A stretch of DNA of 64,000 bases from Nitratidesulfovibrio sp. SRB-5. GTDB lineage: Bacteria > Desulfobacterota > Desulfovibrionia > Desulfovibrionales > Desulfovibrionaceae. The notes under the pieces were generated by a model, which saw nothing but the letters and a program-made list of their open reading frames with translations, made no database searches and was not told the DNA's origin. Position numbers and translations under genes: made by a program. Position 1 is the stretch's first letter. The number at the start of each line of letters is the position of its first letter. The stretch covers positions 372,001-436,000 of the forward strand of contig NZ_JAIOTY010000002.1 in the NCBI RefSeq assembly GCF_019931275.1. The letters are read 5' to 3'. This document shows, piece after piece, positions 59,022-64,000 of this stretch.

Positions 59022-59996
59022 CTACAGCTTCATGACGAACGCGGTCGCCAGCAGGTTCAGCACGCCAAGGGGCAGCAGCCACCGCCAGTTCAGGTTCAGC
59101 AGCTGGTCGAAGCGCACGCGCGGGTACGTCCAGCGGAACCACATCATGGACAGCAGCAGCCCGTACACCTTGGCCAGGAACCACCACGCCCCGTCCAGGA
59201 ACGGGCCTTTCCACCCGCCCAGGAACAGCACGGTGCACACGCTGCACGCCACGATCATGTTGGCGTACTCGGCCAGGAAGAACATGCCGAAGCCCATGCC
59301 CGAATATTCGGTGTGGAAGCCTGCGGTCAGTTCCGATTCGGCCTCGGGCAGGTCGAAGGGGGCGCGGTTGGTCTCGCCCAGGGCGCTGACGAAGAAGATC
59401 AGGAACGCCAGCGGCTGCACGGCGATGTTCCACTGCCACGGCATGCCGCCCTGCCCGCCCACGATGGCGGTAAGGCTCAGCGTGCCTTCCTGAAAGGCGA
59501 TGGCCAGCACGGCCAGCAGCAGGGGGATTTCATAGGCCACGGACTGGGCCACGGCGCGGGCCGCGCCGAGCAGGCCGTACTTGTTGTTGGAACCCCACCC
59601 CGCAAGCAGCAGGGCCAGCACGTTGAACCCGGCAAAGGCAAGGATGAGCAGCAGGCCGAGGTTCACGTCCCACCCGGTGAGCAGCGGGCTGAAGGGAATG
59701 GGCAGGAACAGCAGCAGCACGGGGAAGAAGGCCAGCACCGGGGCCATCCAGAACAGCAGCGGGTCTGCCCTGTCCGGGCGCACCAGCTGCTTGCCGATCA
59801 GCTTCAGGGCGTCGGCCACGGCCTGCAATATGCCTTGCGGCCCTACTTCGTAGGGGCCGGGGCGGCGCTGGATGAAGCCCGCCACCTTGCGTTCGGCGTA
59901 GACGAGCAAGAGCCCGTTCAGCCCCACGAAGACGGCCACGCCCACCAGCGCGAGCACCACGTGCAGCACGGAATCGAAGGAGATGGTTGCATTCAT
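59022..59996 (-). CDS. nuoH: Complex I subunit NuoH
   Basis: A 324-residue protein with eight membrane segments that forms the quinone channel. Signature regions are VYAERKVAGFIQRRPGPYEVGPQGILQAVADALKLIGKQ, LGETNRAPFDLPEAESELTAGFHTEYSGM and MMWFRWTYPRVRFDQLLNLNWRWLLP. It starts six bases after the nuoD stop. Confidence 0.96.
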   Translation of the reverse strand: MNATISFDSVLHVVLALVGVAVFVGLNGLLLVYAERKVAGFIQRRPGPYEVGPQGILQAVADALKLIGKQLVRPDRADPLLFWMAPVLAFFPVLLLFLPIPFSPLLTGWDVNLGLLLILAFAGFNVLALLLAGWGSNNKYGLLGAARAVAQSVAYEIPLLLAVLAIAFQEGTLSLTAIVGGQGGMPWQWNIAVQPLAFLIFFVSALGETNRAPFDLPEAESELTAGFHTEYSGMGFGMFFLAEYANMIVACSVCTVLFLGGWKGPFLDGAWWFLAKVYGLLLSMMWFRWTYPRVRFDQLLNLNWRWLLPLGVLNLLATAFVMKL

Positions 59997-60002
59997 GGCG
60001 GC

Positions 60003-61223
60003 CTACCTGTCGATTTCGGGGATGACCATGTCGAGGCTGCCAAGGATGGCAACGGCGTCGGCCAGCAGGGTGCCCCGCGCGCATTCGGCGAACAGGGCCA
60101 GGTTGGAGAAGCCCGGCGCGCGCAGCTTGACGCGGTAGGGCGTCTTGCCGCCGTCACTGGCGATCCACACGCCGATCTTGCCGCGCGCCCCTTCCACCGC
60201 GAAGTACGATTCCCCGGCGGGCAGCTTGAAGCTGGGCTTGGGGGCCTTGGGGTGCATGTGCTCGCCGTCGGGCAGGTTTTCGATGGCCTGCTCGACGATG
60301 CGCAGGCTCTGCTCGATCTCGGCCATGCGCACCATGTACCGGGCCATGGAGCATTCCTCGTGGCGCACGGGAATCTCGTAGTCGAAGCGGTCGTAGACCG
60401 AGTACGGTTCCGCCCGGCGCACGTCGTAGGCAATGCCGCTGCCGCGCGCCACCGGGCCGCTGGCCCCGTAGCGGGTGACCATGTCCTGCGGGATGACGCC
60501 CACTTCCTCGATGCGGCGGCGCAGGATGATGTTTTCCGTCACCAGCGCGGTGTACATGGGCAGGCGCGAGCGCAGGTGCGGGATGAACTGGCGCACCCCC
60601 TGCACGAAGGCGGGGCTGGCGTCGGTGTACACCCCGCCGAAGCGGAACGAACTGTACGTCAGGCGCGATCCGGTCATGAGCTGCAACAGGTCCAGCAGCA
60701 TTTCGCGGTCGTCGAAGGCGTACATGATGGGGGTGAAGGCCCCCAGGTCCAGCAGGTAGGCGCCCCACCACAAGAGGTGCGACGAGATGCGGTTCAGCTC
60801 GCAGGTGATTACCCGCAGGTACTCGGCCCGTTCGGGAATCTCAATGCCCGCCAGCTTTTCCACCGCGCCCACGTAGGCCCAGTTCCAGGCCAGGGCGTGC
60901 AGGTAGTCCACCCGGCCCATGTTGGGCATGAACTGGGCGGGGGTTTTCACCTCGGCCATCTTTTCGTGCATGCGGTGCAGGTAGCCCAGCACCGGTTCCG
61001 CCCGGACGATGTATTCGCCGTCCAGTTCCAGAAGCACGCGCAGCACGCCGTGGGTGGACGGGTGCTGCGGACCCATGTTCAGGATGAGCGATTCCGGGCG
61101 GGCGCCCTGCTCGAAGCGGCAGGTGTAGCCGTCGCCCGCGATCTGGTCGTCGGCACAGCCTCCGTCCGCAGAGGCGGCGGGACAGGCGGTGCCGTGCGAC
61201 CGAAGGGTCTCGGTGCTATGCAT
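60003..61223 (-). CDS. nuoD: Complex I 49-kDa-type subunit NuoD
   Basis: A 406-residue protein. Quinone-site residues are present: His in LNMGPQHPSTHGVLRVLLELDGE and Tyr in VLGYLHRMHEKMAE. The end (LDMVIPEIDR) differs slightly from the usual VMGEVDR. An extra 30-residue Cys-containing N-terminus precedes the core. ATG 61223 overlaps nuoC by eight bases. NuoC and NuoD are separate genes, not fused as in E. coli. Confidence 0.95.
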   Translation of the reverse strand: MHSTETLRSHGTACPAASADGGCADDQIAGDGYTCRFEQGARPESLILNMGPQHPSTHGVLRVLLELDGEYIVRAEPVLGYLHRMHEKMAEVKTPAQFMPNMGRVDYLHALAWNWAYVGAVEKLAGIEIPERAEYLRVITCELNRISSHLLWWGAYLLDLGAFTPIMYAFDDREMLLDLLQLMTGSRLTYSSFRFGGVYTDASPAFVQGVRQFIPHLRSRLPMYTALVTENIILRRRIEEVGVIPQDMVTRYGASGPVARGSGIAYDVRRAEPYSVYDRFDYEIPVRHEECSMARYMVRMAEIEQSLRIVEQAIENLPDGEHMHPKAPKPSFKLPAGESYFAVEGARGKIGVWIASDGGKTPYRVKLRAPGFSNLALFAECARGTLLADAVAILGSLDMVIPEIDR

Positions 61224-61821
61224 TGTCGGCGCCCTCCTCGGTTGCGGCGGGTTTGGCCTTGGCCGGTTTGGCGGGCTTTGCGTCCTCTGCCGGTTCCAGC
61301 AGGGTGAACCCTTCGGCCTTGCGCAGCACGGTGTCCTCGCGCCCCGGCACGGCCAGCAGGGCGGCCAGCGGCGCACGGGCGGCGGCGTCCTTCAGCAGGG
61401 GGTGGCCCTGCATGCCTTCGGGCAGCAGCAGCGGCGCGGGGTTGGGATTGCCGGTGAAGGCGATGCCGTAGAAGTCGGCGGTTTCGCGTTCGTGCCATTC
61501 CGCGCCCTGATGGATGTCGGCGATGGAGGGCAGCACCGGGGCGGCGCGGTCCATCAGCACCCGGATGGCCAGGCGGCCCGGGGCGGTCATGCGGTCGAAG
61601 TGGTACACGGCCACCAGCCCTTCGCGCACGTCCAGGCCGCAGATGTCCTCCAGGTGCCAGCCTGCTTCCAGCAGCAGGGCGGCGGCGCGGGGCAGCACGT
61701 CGGCGGAGAGGAAGGCGGACCAGCGCAGGCCGGTGCGGGCCGGGTTTTCATCGGCCATGTAGGCGGGGTCCAGGGGGGCCAGCAGCACGTCGGGGGTGAC
61801 GGCAGGCGTTTCGGGCGTCAT
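61216..61821 (-). CDS. nuoC: Complex I 30-kDa-type subunit NuoC
   Basis: A 201-residue protein with the NuoC motif [24 protein letters not shown] followed by [15 protein letters not shown]. The C-terminal 25 residues are an Ala/Lys/Pro tail. ATG 61821 overlaps the nuoB stop by four bases; longer open frames upstream are out-of-frame nuoB sequence. Confidence 0.93.
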   Translation of the reverse strand: MTPETPAVTPDVLLAPLDPAYMADENPARTGLRWSAFLSADVLPRAAALLLEAGWHLEDICGLDVREGLVAVYHFDRMTAPGRLAIRVLMDRAAPVLPSIADIHQGAEWHERETADFYGIAFTGNPNPAPLLLPEGMQGHPLLKDAAARAPLAALLAVPGREDTVLRKAEGFTLLEPAEDAKPAKPAKAKPAATEEGADNA

Positions 61822-62381
61822 GCGCCACCCCCCATGGAGCCGGAGATTTCGGCGGGCACGGGCCACCAGCGGCGTCCCGTGATCTTGTGCTGGATCTGGA
61901 ACAGCCCTTCCAGCAGAGCCTCTGGCCGGGGCGGGCAGCCGGGCACGTACACGTCCACGGGCACCAGGTTGTCCACGCCCTCGACGATGGCGTACTGCCC
62001 CTCGAAGTTGAACGGCCCGCCCGAGATGGCGCAGTTGCCCAGCGCCATGACGTAGCGCGGCGCGGGCATCTGTTCGTACAGGCGCACCAGCGCCGGGGCC
62101 ATCTTGCGGGTGACGGTGCCCGCCACGATCATCAGGTCGGACTGGCGCGGCGAGGGGCGAAACACTTCCGCCCCGAAGCGCGAGATGTCGAACCGGGCCA
62201 TGCCCACCGCCATCATTTCGATGGCGCAGCAGGCCAGGCCGAAGGTCATGGGCCACAGCGACATGGCCCGGCACACGTCCAGGATCTTCTGCACCGGCGC
62301 CACGTTGACGATGGGTGCATCAACCCCGCCCGTGGCCGGAGCGATGACCGGGGGCCTTACAGGGCAATCTTGCGCGGCCAT
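61818..62381 (-). CDS. nuoB: Complex I subunit NuoB
   Basis: A 187-residue protein that carries cluster N2. Ligands are the tandem Cys in [12 protein letters not shown], the Cys in [12 protein letters not shown] and the Cys in [15 protein letters not shown] 62381 lies inside the nuoA end (25-base overlap) and has GGGGGTG upstream. The C-terminus ([15 protein letters not shown]) is a short extension. Confidence 0.95.
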   Translation of the reverse strand: MAAQDCPVRPPVIAPATGGVDAPIVNVAPVQKILDVCRAMSLWPMTFGLACCAIEMMAVGMARFDISRFGAEVFRPSPRQSDLMIVAGTVTRKMAPALVRLYEQMPAPRYVMALGNCAISGGPFNFEGQYAIVEGVDNLVPVDVYVPGCPPRPEALLEGLFQIQHKITGRRWWPVPAEISGSMGGGA

Positions 62382-62737
62382 GTGAACACCCCCTTGGCGC
62401 GGAAATAGACCAGGGCAAGCACGAGGAAGAACAGGAAGACGCAGATTTCGATGAAGGCGGTCCAGCCCACGGTGGTGTGGTAGTGGGCGGCGGCGGGGAA
62501 CAGGTACAGCACGTCCACGTCGAAGGCGATGAACAGCAGGGCGTAGACGTAGTAGTTGATGCCGAAGCGGGTCCAGGCGTTGCCGTGGGGGCGCATGCCA
62601 CATTCGTAGGACATGCCCAGGTCGCCGCCGCGCGCCCGTGGAGCCACGAGCATGGCGAGGATGAGCGGGCCGCCCGCGAACGCGAGCCCCGCAATGAGGA
62701 AGAGAATGATAGCAAGATGCAGGATGTCGAAAACCAT
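62357..62737 (-). CDS. nuoA: Complex I subunit NuoA
   Basis: A 126-residue protein with three membrane segments. [42 protein letters not shown] is the NuoA loop and second helix; the Cys lies in the loop near the quinone site. GGAGG precedes the ATG. It is the first gene of the operon. Confidence 0.95.
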   Translation of the reverse strand: MVFDILHLAIILFLIAGLAFAGGPLILAMLVAPRARGGDLGMSYECGMRPHGNAWTRFGINYYVYALLFIAFDVDVLYLFPAAAHYHTTVGWTAFIEICVFLFFLVLALVYFRAKGVFTWPRKIAL

Positions 62738-62915
62738 CGGTCACCTCCGGAAACCAGTGAAACCGCAGCGCGGCTGCGGCATTGGATTGCCCGTTGCGTG
62801 CGCATGCCATGTCAGGAGCGCCTGACATGCGGTGCGCGCCGGCGGCGACCGTGTCCGCCGGGTTGGCGTTTGCCCGTCGATGGTGGGCGAAACGCGGAGG
62901 AAGTGGTGTTGTGGT

Positions 62916-62955
62916 GAGCTACCTCACGGTGTTACGTTTGTCAAATTAGTGTTAC
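62916..62955 (-). promoter_or_regulatory. Promoter and operator candidate of the complex I operon
   Basis: Read leftward, a perfect TTGACA (62939-62944), a 17-base spacer and TAGCTC (62916-62921). GTAACAC occurs twice as a direct repeat 20 bases apart (62929-62935 and 62949-62955), flanking the -35 box. GTGAG-N4-CTCAC overlaps the -10 region. A leader of about 170 bases precedes nuoA. Confidence 0.55.
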
Positions 62956-63765
62956 CGACTGAATCCTGATGCCATGGCCGGTAGTTGCACCGTGTCGTGT
63001 TCGCAGCCCCTGCGGAAGGAACCCCGGCGTCGGCGGTCTGCGGCGGTGCGGAGCCTTCCGCTGCCTGCATGCCCGATTCCGCCGCCAGTGAACGTGACCG
63101 GCATCACGGACCATGTCCCGTGCCCGCAGCCCCTCGCGAGAGTCTGACGGGAGCCTGACGGGAGCCGACGCGAAAAGGCCCGCCCGGCGAGGGGCGTGGG
63201 CAGGTTCGCGTACCGAACAGACTAATGGTCTATCATCCGTATATCACCCAATGTCAGTAACTGCTACCATGTTTGGAAATTCACGTGGAAATATTTGCGC
63301 TTCGCCGGGGGGCGGTGCGGCGCGGCGGGCAAAACCGGGGCAAGTGGCGAAAAACGGGGGCATGCAGGGGATGGGGATGAAACTGTCTGGGCAGCCAACC
63401 GCATTGGTTGAACGGCGAAAGAACTTTTTTCGGAACATTCCGCCAATACTGACTTTTTGAATCCGGATGCGTGAGGGGGGCGTTCGCTGGCCAGGGCGGA
63501 TGCCCGGCTGGCGGGAAAGGGCAGGGCGCAGGAAGGAGGGGGCGGAAGAGGCGGCGGGGCGTCAGGCGACCTCGGGACATGCCGGGTGCTGTTCGGAGAA
63601 GCCGAGGGATATCACGAGGTACCGGGGGGCCGGGGCGAAGGGCGCAACGGACGGGCCTGCCGCCGGTCACGGCAGGCGGGCGCAATGGCGGGGCACGGTC
63701 TGGCAGGGCCGCGCGGCGGGAAAGGGCGCGGCCACGAAGGGGAGTGCAGGGGGCGCGACGGCAGG
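62956..63765. other. Non-coding stretch between complex I operon and the next gene
   Basis: I see no supported gene here. Visible items are a ten-base unit CTGACGGGAG repeated at about 63143-63165, an AT-rich patch at 63210-63300 containing TGGAAAT twice 12 bases apart, and CGGAACATTCCG (63430-63441). A CDS starting at 63113 can be read but its composition is not protein-like. The AT-rich patch may hold a promoter or small RNA. Confidence 0.4.
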
Positions 63766-64000
63766 CTATTCGGCGGTCTGTTCGGCGTCGAGCATGGCGT
63801 CCATCCACAGTCCGGCCACGATGTCGCCGCCCTCGTCGGTGAAGTGGCATCCGTCGCGGCGGAAGGGCAGGCCCACCTCGTCGGTATCCGGCCCCAGGGT
63901 CACGTTGGGCACCTGGCGGGCCAGTTCCTGCTGGGCCTGGCGTACCGATTCGCTGCCGAAGCGGCGGCACAGCGAGGTCTGCGAAACCAGCACCGGGTTG
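63766..64000 (-). CDS. SGNH/sialate O-acetylesterase-like protein, C-terminal part (partial)
   Basis: The frame enters from the right edge; 77 residues are visible. NPVLVSQTSLCRRFGSESVRQAQQELA and LPFRRDGCHFTDEGGDIVAGLWMDAM match the end of SASA/DUF303-type esterases. The Asp-x-x-His pair of the SGNH catalytic triad lies in RDGCHF. An ATG at 63993 lies inside the frame, but the homology begins before it, so the true start is beyond the window. Confidence 0.7.
   Translation of the reverse strand, partial: NPVLVSQTSLCRRFGSESVRQAQQELARQVPNVTLGPDTDEVGLPFRRDGCHFTDEGGDIVAGLWMDAMLDAEQTAE

Noticed and set aside
63113-63460. Possible 115-residue rightward protein in the non-coding stretch
   Set aside because: Composition resembles translated non-coding DNA (Arg/Gly/Ser-rich with no hydrophobic core), no ribosome site precedes it, and it crosses the AT-rich regulatory patch.
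1-64000. CRISPR array
   Set aside because: No set of identical repeats with regular unique spacers was seen; the repeats present are short tandem or palindromic units.

Overview
The window looks like a chromosomal segment of a GC-rich, Gram-negative, anaerobic, motile deltaproteobacterium. The best fit is a Desulfovibrio-type sulfate reducer close to the Desulfovibrio/Nitratidesulfovibrio vulgaris group. This is inferred from four things: strongly GC-biased codon use, a complex I operon without the NADH-oxidising module, a DmsABC-type molybdoenzyme locus with a FmdE/Mog fusion protein, and the flagellar gene content. No rRNA gene or intact tRNA gene is present to confirm the taxonomy.

Layout. 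(1) 1-9.8 kb is the tail end of a lambdoid (siphovirus-like) prophage: tape measure, M-, L-, K- and J-like tail genes, a fibre/collar protein, two small genes and a RelE/ParE-type toxin with an HTH antitoxin. It ends in the 3' part of a tRNA-Val gene followed by that gene's terminator, i.e. an attachment site. (2) 9.9-12.5 kb is a toxin-antitoxin islet: a HicB antitoxin, a broken hicA, an HTH gene and a HipBA-like pair with its own operator and promoter. (3) 12.6-15 kb is a chemoreceptor. (4) 15.3-27.3 kb is an envelope-stress or efflux region. An EnvZ/OmpR-like two-component system is divergent from a four-gene tripartite ABC exporter (permease, Met-rich ATPase, adaptor, outer-membrane factor) plus an EF-hand protein. 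A CpxRA-like system follows, divergent from an ECF sigma factor, with a CpxR-type box between them. (5) 27.5-37.1 kb is flagellar: flagellin, then fliD, flgL, flgK, flgE, flgD and a zinc-finger anti-sigma-like gene on the opposite strand. (6) 37.4-39.3 kb holds a DUF2000 protein and an AraC regulator. (7) 39.5-49.2 kb is a molybdoenzyme island: a FmdE/Mog fusion divergent from dmsA (frameshifted here), dmsB, dmsC and a TorD/DmsD chaperone, then a sensor kinase with a periplasmic solute-binding domain and a NarL-type regulator. (8) 49.3-50.5 kb is a sulfotransferase-like gene. (9) 50.7-62.7 kb is a thirteen-gene complex I operon, transcribed leftwards: nuoA-B-C-D-H-I-J-K, an MrpD-like subunit, a novel 85-residue membrane protein, an MrpD/NuoL-like subunit, nuoM, nuoN. 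(10) A 1 kb non-coding stretch and the 3' end of an SGNH/sialate-esterase-like gene close the window.

How the parts may work together. The complex I operon encodes the quinone-reducing and membrane arms with four antiporter-like subunits but no nuoE/F/G, so the electron donor must be something other than NADH through the usual flavin module (inference). The dms locus carries its own maturation factors and a dedicated sensor/regulator, but its catalytic gene is interrupted. GTAAA-N5-GTAAA-like direct repeats, the architecture recognised by CpxR in enterobacteria, occur at the cpxRA-like/ECF divergent promoter, with a degenerate copy upstream of flagellin. This suggests one envelope-stress regulon linking exporter, ECF factor and motility. 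The flagellar block is bracketed by an ECF sigma gene at one end and a zinc-binding anti-sigma-like gene at the other.
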